From the NCBI RefSeq assembly GCF_022568835.1, contig NZ_JAKZHV010000003.1:124001-188000 (forward strand): a DNA stretch of 64,000 nt. Reading direction: 5' to 3'. The notes under the pieces were generated by a model. That model was not told where the DNA came from. It did no database searches and worked only from the letters and a program-made list of their open reading frames with translations. Both the position numbers and the translations under genes were made by a program. This DNA is from Arsenicicoccus piscis (GTDB lineage Bacteria; Actinomycetota; Actinomycetes; Actinomycetales; Dermatophilaceae). The stretch's first letter is position 1. Every line of letters starts with the position of its first letter. Shown in pieces: positions 18,780-28,278 of the stretch.

Positions 18780-19487
18780 TCAGCGGGTGACCAGGGTGTC
18801 GACCGCGGCGAGCACAGCCCCGCACGGACCGTCCGGGTCGGTGAGGGCACGGACCTCGCGGGCCCGTGCCAGCACCGTGTCCTCGGCGGCGGTGTGCTCG
18901 GACGCTGCGTCGGACCCAGAGTCGGGCACCACCTCGGGCATCGCGACGAACAGCGTCCGGGTCGCCTCCAGCAGGCCGATCAGGTGCCGCGCGCGGTCGT
19001 CGGGCGCCGCGCCGTGCAGCAGCACGTCGGCGATGTGCGAGCGCACGGCCTTCTCGTGGCTGGCGTCGACGGTCTTCCAGGTGGTCTGGGGGAACATCGA
19101 GCTCTGCGGGGCCGGCGCGTCCCGCGTGACGACGCCGGCCGACTGCAGGGTGCGGTGCAGCGTCGGGTAGAGCGCCCGCCCCATGATCGGGAGCACGTTC
19201 GTCAGCTTGCGGCCCTGCATGCCGCGGAAGACCTCGAGGGTCTGGTCCAGCACCGCGCTCTTGGGCGGGGTCACGTCGGGATCGATGGCCAGCCGTCCTG
19301 GCGCGACCGGCTCCCCGAAGGAGCCCGGGATGGTCTCGCCGTCCTTGACCACCCGCACGACCTCGTAGGCGCCGAGCTCGCTGAGCGCTCCACCGGCGAC
19401 CGCGATGTCGAGCAGCCGCTCGGGCACGCTCATCCGGCCCGTCTGGTCGTCGGTGAGCAGGAGCAGGAGTTCCTCGGCGAGCTGCAT
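18780..19487 (-). CDS. GPP34 (Golgi phosphoprotein 3-like) family protein
   Basis: A 235-residue GPP34-domain protein: the N-terminal LAEELLLLLTDDQTGR and LDIAVAGGALSEL, then RLTNVL-like GRKLTNVLPIMGRALYPTL are the usual signature regions. In eukaryotes GOLPH3 binds phosphatidylinositol-4-phosphate; actinobacterial homologues are frequent but uncharacterised. Ends convergent with the gene at 18267. A link to inositol lipids is tempting because ino1 is next door, but this is only inference. Confidence 0.9.
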   Translation of the reverse strand: MQLAEELLLLLTDDQTGRMSVPERLLDIAVAGGALSELGAYEVVRVVKDGETIPGSFGEPVAPGRLAIDPDVTPPKSAVLDQTLEVFRGMQGRKLTNVLPIMGRALYPTLHRTLQSAGVVTRDAPAPQSSMFPQTTWKTVDASHEKAVRSHIADVLLHGAAPDDRARHLIGLLEATRTLFVAMPEVVPDSGSDAASEHTAAEDTVLARAREVRALTDPDGPCGAVLAAVDTLVTR

Positions 19488-19555
19488 GGCTCTACGGTAG
19501 GGCCCCGCCGGTCAGCGTGAGAAGGCGCGGTCCCCCGAGCGGACCGCGGTCGCCG

Positions 19556-20698
19556 TCAGCGCGGCTCGTCGCCCGCGATGAAGGCCTCCAGCCTGGCGCG
19601 GCCGATGTCGTCGGGGCGCTGCTCGGGCGGGGACTTCATCAGGTAGGCGGCGGGCGACAGCAGCGGGCCGCCGATGCCCCGGTCGAGGGCGATCTTGGCC
19701 GCGCGGATGGCGTCGATGATGATGCCGGCGGAGTTGGGGGAGTCCCAGACCTCGAGCTTGTACTCCAGGTTCAGCGGCACGTCACCGAACGCGCGACCCT
19801 CGAGGCGCACGTAGGCCCACTTGCGGTCGTCGAGCCACTGCACGTAGTCCGACGGGCCGATGTGAACGTTGCGGTCGGAGATCTTGCCGGCCAGCTCGCC
19901 TTGAAGGTTGGAGGTGACGGCCTGGGTCTTCGACACCTTCTTGGACTCGAGGCGATCGCGCTCGAGCATGTTCTTGAAGTCCATGTTGCCGCCGACGTTG
20001 AGCTGGTAGGTGCGGTCCAGCGCGACGCCGCGGTCCTCGAACAGCTTGGCCATCACGCGGTGCGTGATCGTGGCGCCCACCTGGGACTTGATGTCGTCAC
20101 CGATGATCGGCACGCCCGCGGCCTCGAACTTCGCGGCCCACTCGGGGTCGGAGGCGATGAAGACCGGCAGTGCGTTGACGAAGGCCACGCCCGCGTCGAT
20201 CGCGCACTGCGCGTAGAACGTGGCGGCCTCCTCCGAGCCCACCGGCAGGTAGCAGACCAGCACGTCGGCCTGTGCCTCCCGCAGCGCGGCCACCACGTCG
20301 ACCGGCTCCTTGGCCGACTCGTGGATCGTCTCGCGGTAGTAGCGGCCGAGGCCGTCAAGGGTGTGCCCGCGCTGCACCTCGACGCCGAGGGTGGGCACCT
20401 CGCAGATCGTGATGGTGTTGTTCTCGGAGGCGTTGATGGCCTCCGACAGGTCCTTGCCGACCTTCACGTCGTCGACGTCGAACGCCGCCACGAACTCCAC
20501 GTCGTCCACGTGGTAGGGCCCGAGCTCGACGTGCATCAGGCCGGGCACGGTCGTCGTCGGGTCGGCGTCGGCGTAGTAGTGCACGCCCTGCACGAGCGAG
20601 CTGGCGCAGTTGCCGACGCCGACGATCGCCACGCGGATCGGGTGGGTGCCGCGCTGGTCGCTCCGGCGCCCCTGCGGGCGTGAGGTGGTGGTCGTCAT
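19556..20698 (-). CDS. ino1: myo-Inositol-1(3)-phosphate synthase
   Basis: A 380-residue NAD-dependent synthase that converts glucose 6-phosphate to inositol 3-phosphate, the precursor of phosphatidylinositol and mycothiol in Actinobacteria. The NAD motif [16 protein letters not shown] is near residue 25, [12 protein letters not shown] and [16 protein letters not shown] mark the catalytic domain. Start ATG at 20698 with AGGAGA upstream; longer open frame beyond it has no support. An elaborate dyad lies upstream (20746-20791). Biosynthesis is here only 7 kb from a large inositol-degradation island. Confidence 0.95.
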   Translation of the reverse strand: MTTTTSRPQGRRSDQRGTHPIRVAIVGVGNCASSLVQGVHYYADADPTTTVPGLMHVELGPYHVDDVEFVAAFDVDDVKVGKDLSEAINASENNTITICEVPTLGVEVQRGHTLDGLGRYYRETIHESAKEPVDVVAALREAQADVLVCYLPVGSEEAATFYAQCAIDAGVAFVNALPVFIASDPEWAAKFEAAGVPIIGDDIKSQVGATITHRVMAKLFEDRGVALDRTYQLNVGGNMDFKNMLERDRLESKKVSKTQAVTSNLQGELAGKISDRNVHIGPSDYVQWLDDRKWAYVRLEGRAFGDVPLNLEYKLEVWDSPNSAGIIIDAIRAAKIALDRGIGGPLLSPAAYLMKSPPEQRPDDIGRARLEAFIAGDEPR

Positions 20699-20745
20699 CG
20701 CGGGTCTCCTGTGGGTGGGGGCGCACGAGCGAGCGATGCCGTGCC

Positions 20746-20791
20746 TGACAAAATCCGTCTTTGTTCTACAGGACAAAGGCGGGTCTTGTCA
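20746..20791. promoter_or_regulatory. Nested inverted repeats upstream of ino1
   Basis: Outer repeat TGACAA (20746-20751) and TTGTCA (20786-20791) enclose inner repeat CTTTGT (20759-20764) and ACAAAG (20773-20778). The segment is AT-rich against its surroundings and lies 48-93 bp upstream of the ino1 start, between it and the end of the tetR-like gene. It looks like a regulatory site or promoter region; the binding protein is unknown. Confidence 0.55.
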
Positions 20792-20841
20792 CCTCACCCC
20801 GGGGCGTGAGGGGCCCGAGCAGGGGGATCGAACGGGAGTAC

Positions 20842-21543
20842 TCAGGCGACGATGAGCGACAGGGCCAGAACGAGCTGGTGATCGAACAGCGCCGCACCGA
20901 CCAGCTGAGGGCCCTGCTGCTCGAACACCTCGGAGCTGACCGCCCCGACCAGCAGGGTCCAGGCCGCGAGGCCGGCGAGCACCAGGGCGGGCGGCAGTTG
21001 CTGCTCGTCGAGGCCCAGCTGGCCCAGCACGGTCCGCGCCAGCTGCTCCGCCTCGTCGGCGGGCTCGGCCCGGTGTGGGGTCGCCGCGCGGCCGGACCCG
21101 GCGATGTCCACGAGCAGACCGATCAGCAGCGAGGTGACGCGGGTCCCCGCGGGGCCGGTCTTCTCCGCCGGTGCGTCGTAGCCCGGCACCGGCGTCCCGT
21201 AGAGCAGGGCCCAGTCGTGCGGGTGGGCCAGCGCCCAGCGGCGCAGGGTCGTCCCGACCGCGTGCCACCGACCCGCGAGGTCGCTGCGGTCGACCACGGC
21301 CTCGGCCTCCTCGACGGCCTGCCCGAGCGAGTCGTAGGACTCGACGATCAGCCGGGTGAGCAGGGCGTCCCGGCTCGGCACGTAGCGGTAGACCGCACTC
21401 GAGGCCATGCCGAGCTCGCGGGCGACCGCGCGCAGCGACAGGGCGGCGGGGCCCACCTCGGCCAGCTGGGCCCGCCCGAGCCGGACGATCTCGGCCTCCA
21501 GGCGCTCACGGTTCTCGGCGCGGACGCCGCGCGTGGTCGACAT
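20842..21543 (-). CDS. TetR family transcriptional regulator
   Basis: A 233-residue regulator. The N-terminal HTH is clear: ALSLRAVARELGMASSAVYR then YVPSRDALLTRLIVESY. The C-terminal part (HPHDWALLYGTPVPGYDAP) matches the TetR C-terminal domain group often labelled TetR_C_33-like; ligand unknown. I start at the ATG 21543 (MSTTRGVRAEN); no good RBS is seen, so the message may be leaderless. Upstream of the PBP gene and on the opposite strand, it could control itself and possibly ino1 downstream. Confidence 0.9.
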   Translation of the reverse strand: MSTTRGVRAENRERLEAEIVRLGRAQLAEVGPAALSLRAVARELGMASSAVYRYVPSRDALLTRLIVESYDSLGQAVEEAEAVVDRSDLAGRWHAVGTTLRRWALAHPHDWALLYGTPVPGYDAPAEKTGPAGTRVTSLLIGLLVDIAGSGRAATPHRAEPADEAEQLARTVLGQLGLDEQQLPPALVLAGLAAWTLLVGAVSSEVFEQQGPQLVGAALFDHQLVLALSLIVA

Positions 21544-21661
21544 GGCGTGATCGTTACACAACCCGATCGTCGACTCATCAGCCCGATGTCAGACGGCACC
21601 GTCATAATCAGCAGGGGATCATCACGATGGGCACGACCGGAGCGGACAAGAGGATCGACGA

Positions 21662-23908
21662 GTGAGCGCAGCGAGCAGCGGGCGGGGCGGTGTCTCGGCA
21701 GCACGAGGGCGAGGAGCAACCGGTCGAGGGGTCGGCACACCACCGCGACGGCGTCGCCGCTGGTGGCTGATCATCCTGCTCACCCTGCTGGGTCTGCTCG
21801 TCCTGCTGGCAGCGGCGATCGGGATCGCCTACGCGCGCACCGAGATCCCGGACCCCAAGGCGGCCGCCGAGGCGCAGGTCTCGATCGTCTACTTCAGTGA
21901 CGGCAAGACCGAGATGGGTCGCATCAACAGCGCGTCCAACCGCGAGTCGGTGCCGCTCTCGAAGGTCCCCAAGAAGGTCCAGCAGGCCTTCCTCGCGGCC
22001 GAGGACCGCACGTTCTACACCAACAACGGGGTGTCGGTCAGCGGCATCGCGCGCGCCATCAAGGTCTCCCTCGAGGGCGGTGAGACCCAGGGCGGCTCGA
22101 CGATCACCCAGCAGTACGTCAAGAACACCTTCCTCACCTCCGACCAGACGATGACCCGCAAGATCAAGGAGATCCTCATCTCCATCAAGCTGGACCAGCA
22201 GGAGAGCAAGGACCAGATCCTCGAGAACTACCTCAACACGATCTACTTCGGGCGCGGCGCGTTCGGCATCCAGACGGCGGCGCACGCCTACTTCGACAAG
22301 GACGTCTCCGCCCTCACGCCCTCCGAGGGCGCGGTCCTCGCGTCGGTCATCCGCGGGCCGAGCATCTACGATCCGGCCGAGGGCAAGAACAACGCCGCGC
22401 GGCTGACCCAGCGCATCGACTACATCCGCGACGGGATGGTCAAGATGGGCTGGCTCACCACGGCCGAGGCCGCCCAGATCAAGCTGCCGACCTTCACGAC
22501 CAAGAAGCTCCAGTCCACCGTCGGCGGCACCAACGGCTATCTCGTAGCCATGGCCAAGGCCGAGATCTCGTCCTCCCTCGGGCTCGACGAGGGTCAGCTC
22601 GCCGTCGGCGGCCTGCGGGTCACCACGACGATCGACCAGAGCGACCAGGCGGCCATGGTCCGAGCGGTGCAGCGCTATCTGCCCGACGTCAGCGGCGTGC
22701 AGGTCGGTCTCGCGGCCGTCGAGCCCGGCACCGGTGCGATCAAGGCGATCTACGGCGGCGAGGACTACCTCAAGCGGCAGCTCAACAACGCCTCGCAGGC
22801 CACCATGCAGGGCGGCTCGACGTTCAAGGCGTTCACGCTCGCGGCCGCCGTCGAGCAGGGGATCAGCACCAAGAGCTACATCAGCGGGGCGTCCCCCGTC
22901 GAGGCCGGCGGGGCGACGATCCCCAACGAGTTCGACCAGCAGTTCGGCATGATCCCGCTGCGCTACGCGCTCGCGAAGTCGGTCAACACCGCCTTCGTCC
23001 GGCTCAACGAGCGGATCGGTCCGGAGGCCACCAAGAAGGCTGCGATCGCCGCGGGCATCCCCGACACCAAGGCGGTCAACCTCGAGGACAACGTCGCCAA
23101 CACGCTGGGCACCGCGACCCCACACGTGCTGGACGAGGCCAACGCCTACGCCACCTTCGCCGCGGAGGGCAAGCGCGCGACGCCGCACATCGTCGCCAAG
23201 GCCACCAGCGTCGACGGCGCCGTCGACTACATCGCCAGCACCAAGACCACGCAGGCGTTCTCCGCCGACGTCGCGGCCGACGTGACCGAGGCGCTCACCC
23301 ACGTCGTGACCGAGGGCACCGGCACCCGGGCGCAGCGGCTCGGTCGGCCGGTCGCGGGCAAGACGGGCACCACCGACGAGAACAAGTCGGTGTGGTTCAC
23401 CGGCTTCGTCCCGCAGCTGGCGACGTCCTGCGGCATGTACCGCGAGGACGACAAGGGCAACCCGATCCAGATCGCCTCGGGCGCCGCGGGCAGCACCTAC
23501 TGCCTGCCCATCTGGACGAACTTCATGATCAACGCCCTGGAGAACGTCGAGGTCAAGGACTTCCCGCAGCGCGCAGGCATCGGTGACAACTCGGTCTACG
23601 TCCCCCGCAGCGCGCGCACGCAGACCGCGGCGCCCACCGGCGGCGGGACCGCAGGCACCGGCAGCACGTCGAGTCCGACGAGCGGGGGCGGCACCCCGAC
23701 CGGCGGCGCCACGACCACCACCTCGGCCCCGGCGCCGACGACCCCGCCCGCCCAGACCCAGCAGCCCACGCCGACCCAGCAGGGCAACGGGGGCGGCGCC
23801 GGCAACGGGGGCACGTCCAACGCTCTCGCCCCGGCCGCGAAGGCCACCGATCAGGCCAAGGCCGCCGCCCAGGGCAACACTCAGCCCACCGGCAACGGCA
23901 CCGGCTGA
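21662..23908 (+). CDS. Class A penicillin-binding protein (transglycosylase/transpeptidase)
   Basis: A 748-residue bifunctional PBP of the PonA type. After a basic cytosolic tail, one membrane segment (WWLIILLTLLGLLVLLAAAIG) anchors it. The glycosyltransferase 51 domain has its catalytic E114 in AAEDRTFY and GGSTITQQYVKN. The transpeptidase has S386-T-F-K389, S440-V-N442 and K567-T-G-T570. The last ~110 residues are a Thr/Pro/Gly/Gln-rich tail. GTG start at 21662. It overlaps the next membrane protein by one base, the same pairing as ponA1 with the following gene in mycobacteria. Confidence 0.95.
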   Translation: MSAASSGRGGVSAARGRGATGRGVGTPPRRRRRWWLIILLTLLGLLVLLAAAIGIAYARTEIPDPKAAAEAQVSIVYFSDGKTEMGRINSASNRESVPLSKVPKKVQQAFLAAEDRTFYTNNGVSVSGIARAIKVSLEGGETQGGSTITQQYVKNTFLTSDQTMTRKIKEILISIKLDQQESKDQILENYLNTIYFGRGAFGIQTAAHAYFDKDVSALTPSEGAVLASVIRGPSIYDPAEGKNNAARLTQRIDYIRDGMVKMGWLTTAEAAQIKLPTFTTKKLQSTVGGTNGYLVAMAKAEISSSLGLDEGQLAVGGLRVTTTIDQSDQAAMVRAVQRYLPDVSGVQVGLAAVEPGTGAIKAIYGGEDYLKRQLNNASQATMQGGSTFKAFTLAAAVEQGISTKSYISGASPVEAGGATIPNEFDQQFGMIPLRYALAKSVNTAFVRLNERIGPEATKKAAIAAGIPDTKAVNLEDNVANTLGTATPHVLDEANAYATFAAEGKRATPHIVAKATSVDGAVDYIASTKTTQAFSADVAADVTEALTHVVTEGTGTRAQRLGRPVAGKTGTTDENKSVWFTGFVPQLATSCGMYREDDKGNPIQIASGAAGSTYCLPIWTNFMINALENVEVKDFPQRAGIGDNSVYVPRSARTQTAAPTGGGTAGTGSTSSPTSGGGTPTGGATTTTSAPAPTTPPAQTQQPTPTQQGNGGGAGNGGTSNALAPAAKATDQAKAAAQGNTQPTGNGTG

Positions 23909-25362
23909 TGAGCTCGTCGACCCGTGCACCCCGGCGCGTCGTCGACCCGACCCGCCCCCGGGTGCCCTCGCGCGAGGACGGCGTGGTCGCCTGGATGTCC
24001 GAGGTCGCCGGTGGCCGGGTGGGGGACTACGCCGCGATCGGCCGGGCCTCGCTGCCGACGATCCTGTGGTTCCTCAGCACCGCGGTCACCGCCATGGTCG
24101 CCGGCTCGGTGCTGCTTCGCGGCCACTGCGTCAACCAGGGGTGGACCTCGCCGGACCAGTTCTGGCACGCCTGCTACTCCGACGTCCCGGTCGTCTACCA
24201 GTCGTCCGGGCTGGCCGCCGGGGGCTGGCCCTACGGCGCGGACGTCTCGCTGAACCAGCCCGTGGTCACCGGTCTCGCGGCCTGGGCGGTGGGGCAGCTG
24301 GTGCCGCCCACGTCGCCGGCGACCGCGGCGACCGCCTACTTCGGCCTCTGGTCGGGGCTGACCGTCGTGCTGCTCGTCGTCCTGGTCTGCGCGCTCGCGA
24401 CCACCCGCCCCCGCACCCCGTGGGTCACGGCCCACCTCGCCCTGTCGCCGGTCCTGCTGCCGGCGGCGCTCGCGTCCTTCGAGATCGTCGCGGTGGCGCT
24501 GGCCGGCTTCGGTCTGGTCGCGTGGGCCCGGCGCCGGCCCATGCTCGCGGGGGTGCTCTTCGGGCTCGCGACGCTGGGGCGGCTCTACGCGCTGTTCCTG
24601 GTGCTCGCCATCATCGCGACGTCGCTGCGCACCGGCCGCACCCAGGCGCTCACGCGGATGCTGCTCGCCCTCACGCTCACTGCGGTCGTGGTGCTGGGCG
24701 CCTCGATGCTGCTCGCCGGCGGTAGCCCCCTCCAGGCCTACGCGTCCTGGCTCGACAGCGGCGCGGGCTACGGCTCGCTGTGGCAGCTGCTGTCGATCAT
24801 CGGGGTGAACCCGCCCGCGCTGGTCTGGACCGTGGTGGCCGTCATCGGCTGGCTCGCCGCCGTCGTCGTCGGCACCCTGTTCGCGCTGTCGACCGACCGG
24901 CGGCCCGCGATCGCCGAGGTCGCCCTCGTGATGCTGGTCGTCTCGAGCCTGCTCGCCAAGGCGCTGCCCATCCAGACCTCGCTGTGGCTGTGCCTGCTGC
25001 TCGGACTGGTCGGTGTGCGGTGGCGCTACCACCTGATCTGGGCGGCCACCGAGCTGGCCTACTACGTGGGCGTGTGGCTCTACATCGGTCTGCAGTCCGA
25101 CGCCAACCGCGGGCTGCCCGGGCCGTGGTACGCCGTGCTCGTGCTCGCCCGGCTCGCCGCCTGGGCCATGCTCGCCGTCGTCGTGGTCCGCACCGCCCGC
25201 GCTCGGCCCCCCGTGCGGGCCGTCGCACCCGACCCGATCGTCGCCCTCACGACCGTGGGGGCGCGGCCGGCGCCGGGTCTCGACGCCTCGACGGTCGACC
25301 CCGACGAGCTCGCCGGTCCGCTGCGCGGGGCCCCCGACCACGTGGTCGTGCGCCTCGTCTGA
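23908..25362 (+). CDS. Glycosyltransferase 87-like integral membrane protein
   Basis: A 484-residue protein with about ten hydrophobic segments, starting at the ATG that overlaps the PBP stop. The first extracytoplasmic loop is long (RGHCVNQGWTSPDQFWHACY, VVYQSSGLAAGGWPYG) and resembles polyprenyl-phosphomannose-dependent GT87/GT-C enzymes, in which an acidic loop is catalytic. The gene between a PonA-type PBP and rpsF is conserved in actinobacteria as a predicted mannosyltransferase. Acceptor unknown. Confident of the membrane nature, less of the activity. Confidence 0.8.
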   Translation: MSSSTRAPRRVVDPTRPRVPSREDGVVAWMSEVAGGRVGDYAAIGRASLPTILWFLSTAVTAMVAGSVLLRGHCVNQGWTSPDQFWHACYSDVPVVYQSSGLAAGGWPYGADVSLNQPVVTGLAAWAVGQLVPPTSPATAATAYFGLWSGLTVVLLVVLVCALATTRPRTPWVTAHLALSPVLLPAALASFEIVAVALAGFGLVAWARRRPMLAGVLFGLATLGRLYALFLVLAIIATSLRTGRTQALTRMLLALTLTAVVVLGASMLLAGGSPLQAYASWLDSGAGYGSLWQLLSIIGVNPPALVWTVVAVIGWLAAVVVGTLFALSTDRRPAIAEVALVMLVVSSLLAKALPIQTSLWLCLLLGLVGVRWRYHLIWAATELAYYVGVWLYIGLQSDANRGLPGPWYAVLVLARLAAWAMLAVVVVRTARARPPVRAVAPDPIVALTTVGARPAPGLDASTVDPDELAGPLRGAPDHVVVRLV

Positions 25363-25410
25363 GGCGTCCGCAGGGCTGTGGACACGGCCGGTCGGCCCGG
25401 CCCCGGCTGG

Positions 25411-25509
25411 TAGACTCGACGGGTTCGTGCCCACTCGCCCCGGCCCTCGAGCCGACCAACGATCGGGCACGCGACGTCTGCAACCCTCCTGTCACGGAGA
25501 GACCGTGAC
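25411..25509 (+). promoter_or_regulatory. rpsF operon promoter -10 and leader hairpin
   Basis: TAGACT at 25411-25416, preceded by TGG, is a likely extended -10 element for the rpsF-ssb-rpsR-rplI operon. The leader contains a hairpin with arms GTCACGG (25491-25497) and CCGTGAC (25503-25509) and CCGAAGGAG just before the start. A leader bound by S6:S18 controls this operon in many bacteria; whether this hairpin is that element is not certain. Confidence 0.5.
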
Positions 25510-25538
25510 CGCCAAGACCGAAGGAGGTGGGTTATCGC

Positions 25539-25826
25539 ATGCGTCAGTACGAACTGATGATCATCCTCGACCCCGAGCTCGAGGAGCGCACGATCGTCCC
25601 GTCGCTCGAGAAGTTCCTCACCGTCGTCACCAAGGACGGCGGCAGCGTGGACAACCTCGACTTCTGGGGCCGTCGTCGCCTGGCCTACGACATCAAGAAG
25701 AAGTCCGAGGGCTACTACGCCGTCGTGACCCTGAACGCCGAGCCGGCCACCGCCGCCGAGCTCGACCGTCAGCTGGGCCTCAACGAGTCCATCCTGCGGA
25801 CCAAGCTCCTGCGCCCCGGCGCCTGA
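25539..25826 (+). CDS. rpsF: 30S ribosomal protein S6
   Basis: A 95-residue S6 beginning [18 protein letters not shown]. Ends LRTKLLRP as usual. I chose the ATG at 25539 with AAGGAGG upstream rather than the GTG that lies inside the ribosome binding site. S6 pairs with S18, encoded two genes later. First gene of the S6-SSB-S18-L9 operon. Confidence 0.98.
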   Translation: MRQYELMIILDPELEERTIVPSLEKFLTVVTKDGGSVDNLDFWGRRRLAYDIKKKSEGYYAVVTLNAEPATAAELDRQLGLNESILRTKLLRPGA

Positions 25827-25861
25827 GCCAGCACGGCACCTAACGAGATCGAGGAGCAGTC

Positions 25862-26461
25862 ATGGCCGGCGAGACCGTCATCACCGTCATCGGCAACCTG
25901 ACCCAGGACCCCGAGCTTCGCTTCACCCCCTCCGGTGCGGCCGTCGCCAACTTCACGGTGGCGAGCACCCCGCGCACCTTCGACCGTCAGTCCAACGAGT
26001 GGAAGGACGGCGAGACGCTGTTCCTGCGCTGCTCGGTGTGGCGCGAGGCGGCCGAGAACGTCGCGGAGTCGCTCACGCGCGGCACCCGGGTCATCGTGTC
26101 CGGGCGACTGAAGTCGCGCAGCTACGAGACAAAGGAGGGCGAAAAGCGCACCGTCATCGAGATGGACGTCGATGAGGTGGGTCCCTCGCTCCGCTACGCC
26201 ACGGCCAAGGTCACCCGCACCCAGCGTGGGGGCGGCGGCGGTTTCGGTGGTCAGCAGGGCGGCCAGGGTGGCAACTCCGGCTTCGGCTCCGGCGGCAACT
26301 CGGGCGGCTTCGGCGGCCAGGGCGGCTCCGGCCAGAACCAGGACGACCCGTGGGCCACGCCCGCCGGTGGTCAGGGCGGCAACGCCGGCGGTGGCAACAC
26401 CGGTGGCGGCCAGGGTGGCTGGGGCGGCGGCGCGCCGTCCTACGACGAGCCCCCCTTCTGA
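25862..26461 (+). CDS. ssb: Single-stranded DNA-binding protein
   Basis: A 199-residue SSB. The OB fold occupies residues 1-~115 ([40 protein letters not shown]). A Gly/Gln/Asn-rich linker of ~75 residues follows, and the acidic tip ends DEPPF, the peptide that recruits partner proteins. It forms tetramers that coat single strands in replication and repair. Within the ribosomal protein operon as in other actinobacteria. Confidence 0.98.
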   Translation: MAGETVITVIGNLTQDPELRFTPSGAAVANFTVASTPRTFDRQSNEWKDGETLFLRCSVWREAAENVAESLTRGTRVIVSGRLKSRSYETKEGEKRTVIEMDVDEVGPSLRYATAKVTRTQRGGGGGFGGQQGGQGGNSGFGSGGNSGGFGGQGGSGQNQDDPWATPAGGQGGNAGGGNTGGGQGGWGGGAPSYDEPPF

Positions 26462-26599
26462 CCGACCTCGATCCCACACCGCGGTCACCGTGCCGCTCGG
26501 TCGCTCGCGACCGGCAGCCGGTGAGCCGCATCCCTCGAAAGCAAGACCCCGCTATCCCGGCCACCCGGCCGGGCTCTCAACCCAAAGGAGAGCACCACG

Positions 26600-26836
26600 A
26601 TGGCCAAGCCCGTTGTGCGCAAGCCCAAGAAGAAGGCGAACCCGCTCAAGGTCGCCAAGATCGAGAACATCGACTACAAGGACACCGCGCTGCTGCGCAA
26701 GTTCATCTCCGACCGCGGCAAGATCCGCGCCCGCCGCGTGACCGGCGTCTCCGTCCAGGAGCAGCGCCTCATCGCCAAGGCCGTCAAGAACGCCCGTGAG
26801 ATGGCGCTGCTGCCCTACTCCAGCTCGGCTCGCTGA
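26600..26836 (+). CDS. rpsR: 30S ribosomal protein S18
   Basis: A 78-residue S18 with the [18 protein letters not shown] core and YSSSAR end. It contains no cysteine, so it is the zinc-independent form. A 138-bp gap separates it from ssb, with AAAGGAGAG before the ATG. Confidence 0.98.
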   Translation: MAKPVVRKPKKKANPLKVAKIENIDYKDTALLRKFISDRGKIRARRVTGVSVQEQRLIAKAVKNAREMALLPYSSSAR

Positions 26837-26866
26837 GCCGCTGGCGTCACGAGAAGGAGATAGTCC

Positions 26867-27322
26867 ATGAAGTCCATGAAGCTCATCCTCACGCACGAGG
26901 TCACCGGTCTCGGTGAGCCCGGCGACGTCGTCGAGGTCAAGCCCGGCTACGGCCGCAACTACCTCGTCCCCCGCGACCTGGCCACCCCCTGGAGCAAGGG
27001 CGGCGAGAAGCAGGTCGAGGCGATCAAGAAGGCCCGTGAGGCCCGCGCGGTGAAGTCTCTCGACGAGGCCAAGAACATCAAGGCCCAGCTCGAGAACAAG
27101 CCGGTCAAGGTCAAGGTCAAGTCCGGTGCGGGCGGCCGCCTGTTCGGCTCGGTCAGCACCACCACGATCGTCGACGCGTTCGACAAGGCGGGTCTGCCGT
27201 CGGTCGACCGTCGCCGCATCGAGGTCACCAGCCCGATCAAGGCGCTCGGCGCCCACTCGGTCGTCGTGCGCGTGCACCCCGAGGTGGCCGCCACGGTCCG
27301 CCTCGACGTCATCGCCGACTGA
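26867..27322 (+). CDS. rplI: 50S ribosomal protein L9
   Basis: A 151-residue L9: the N-terminal domain has [20 protein letters not shown] and [10 protein letters not shown], a long connecting helix follows, and the C-terminal RNA-binding domain includes [15 protein letters not shown]. Last gene of the S6 operon; the terminator at 27359-27392 follows it. In many relatives dnaB comes soon after L9; here the inositol island intervenes. Confidence 0.98.
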   Translation: MKSMKLILTHEVTGLGEPGDVVEVKPGYGRNYLVPRDLATPWSKGGEKQVEAIKKAREARAVKSLDEAKNIKAQLENKPVKVKVKSGAGGRLFGSVSTTTIVDAFDKAGLPSVDRRRIEVTSPIKALGAHSVVVRVHPEVAATVRLDVIAD

Positions 27323-27358
27323 CGACTCCTCGGTCGAGACGCGTCTCGCACCACACCG

Positions 27359-27392
27359 CAGGGCCGGTTCACGTTCTCGTGGGCCGGCCCTG
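27359..27392. terminator. Terminator between rplI and the gntR-like gene
   Basis: Arm CAGGGCCGG (27359-27367) pairs with CCGGCCCTG (27384-27392); the inside continues with two G-U pairs and CACG/CGTG around a TTCT tetraloop, giving a 15-bp stem. It serves the convergent rplI and gntR genes. Confidence 0.85.
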
Positions 27393-27412
27393 TCGTCGTG
27401 CGGGGGCCAGGG

Positions 27413-28150
27413 TCAGACCGTGACCGAGAAGGTGTACTGGTCGCCGCGGTAGCAGTGCTCGCCGTACTCCACTGGGGTGCCGGCGGCGTCCACGGTGTGC
27501 CGCAGCATCAGCAGGACCGCGTCGGCGCGGGTGATGTGCAGCAGGCGCCGCTGCTCACCGGTGGGGATCCGGGCGCGGATCAGCTGGCGGCCGCGGACCG
27601 GCTCGTGGCCGCGGGCCCGCAGGCTGTCGTAGAGCCCCCGCTCGCCGAGCTCGGTGTCCGTCAGGTCCGCGAACTGCGGCGGCAGCCAGTTGACCAGGTG
27701 CGCGAGGGGGTCACCGTCGGCGTAGCGGATCCGCTCGAGGTAGACCAGCCTGGTGGTCGCCGGGAGGCCGAGCGTCTCCGCGGCCCGAGGGTGGGTCACG
27801 CCGGTCTCGTGCCGCAGGACGGCCGTCCGCGGTGAACGGCCGGCGCGCGCCAGGTCGTCCCAGAGACTCGTCACCTCGTCACCGGGCTGCATCACCTGGT
27901 TGGCGACCCGGGTGCCGACACCGCGACGACGCACGAGGAGCCCCTGCGCGGTGAGGTCGCCGATGGCTCGACGCACTGTCGGGCGGGAGACGCGCAGCCG
28001 GGTGGCGAGGGCCAGCTCGTTCTCGACCGGGTCACCCGGACGCAGCGCACCGGTGGTGATCGCCTCGCGCAGCTGGTCGGCCAGCTGCTGGTAGAGCGGC
28101 CGGTCGTCGGTGCGGTCGAGGACCACGGGCAGGGGTGCGGCAACCGGCAT
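27413..28150 (-). CDS. GntR/HutC family regulator 1 of the inositol island
   Basis: A 245-residue regulator with an N-terminal winged helix (PLYQQLADQLREAITTGAL, RLRVSRPTVRRAIGDLTAQG) and a C-terminal UTRA ligand-binding domain (LAHLVNWLPPQFADL, GTPVEYGEHCYRGDQYTF). It is divergent from the transaldolase-iolD unit; the shared operator at 28192-28204 lies between them. It is a clear paralogue of the regulator at 35585-36325, with nearly the same recognition helix, so both may recognise the same DNA. Likely ligand is an inositol catabolite (inference). Confidence 0.93.
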   Translation of the reverse strand: MPVAAPLPVVLDRTDDRPLYQQLADQLREAITTGALRPGDPVENELALATRLRVSRPTVRRAIGDLTAQGLLVRRRGVGTRVANQVMQPGDEVTSLWDDLARAGRSPRTAVLRHETGVTHPRAAETLGLPATTRLVYLERIRYADGDPLAHLVNWLPPQFADLTDTELGERGLYDSLRARGHEPVRGRQLIRARIPTGEQRRLLHITRADAVLLMLRHTVDAAGTPVEYGEHCYRGDQYTFSVTV

Positions 28151-28191
28151 GGGCTCAGCCTACGATGCCGACGGCCGGGCCTCATGGCAAA

Positions 28192-28237
28192 ATGTTAGGA
28201 CAATACGTTGACAGGGCTTCCGCGGTCCCCCAAGAAT
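28192..28237 (+). promoter_or_regulatory. Operator and promoter of the transaldolase-iolD unit
   Basis: ATGTTAGGACAAT (28192-28204) is followed after three bases by the -35 TTGACA (28208-28213), then 18 bp to a -10-like AAGAAT (28232-28237). Same layout at 36370 and 47375. Confidence 0.75.
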
Positions 28238-28278
28238 GGGAGGAGAAGCCCGATCCACCCCTTGACGCGGAGGCCAGC

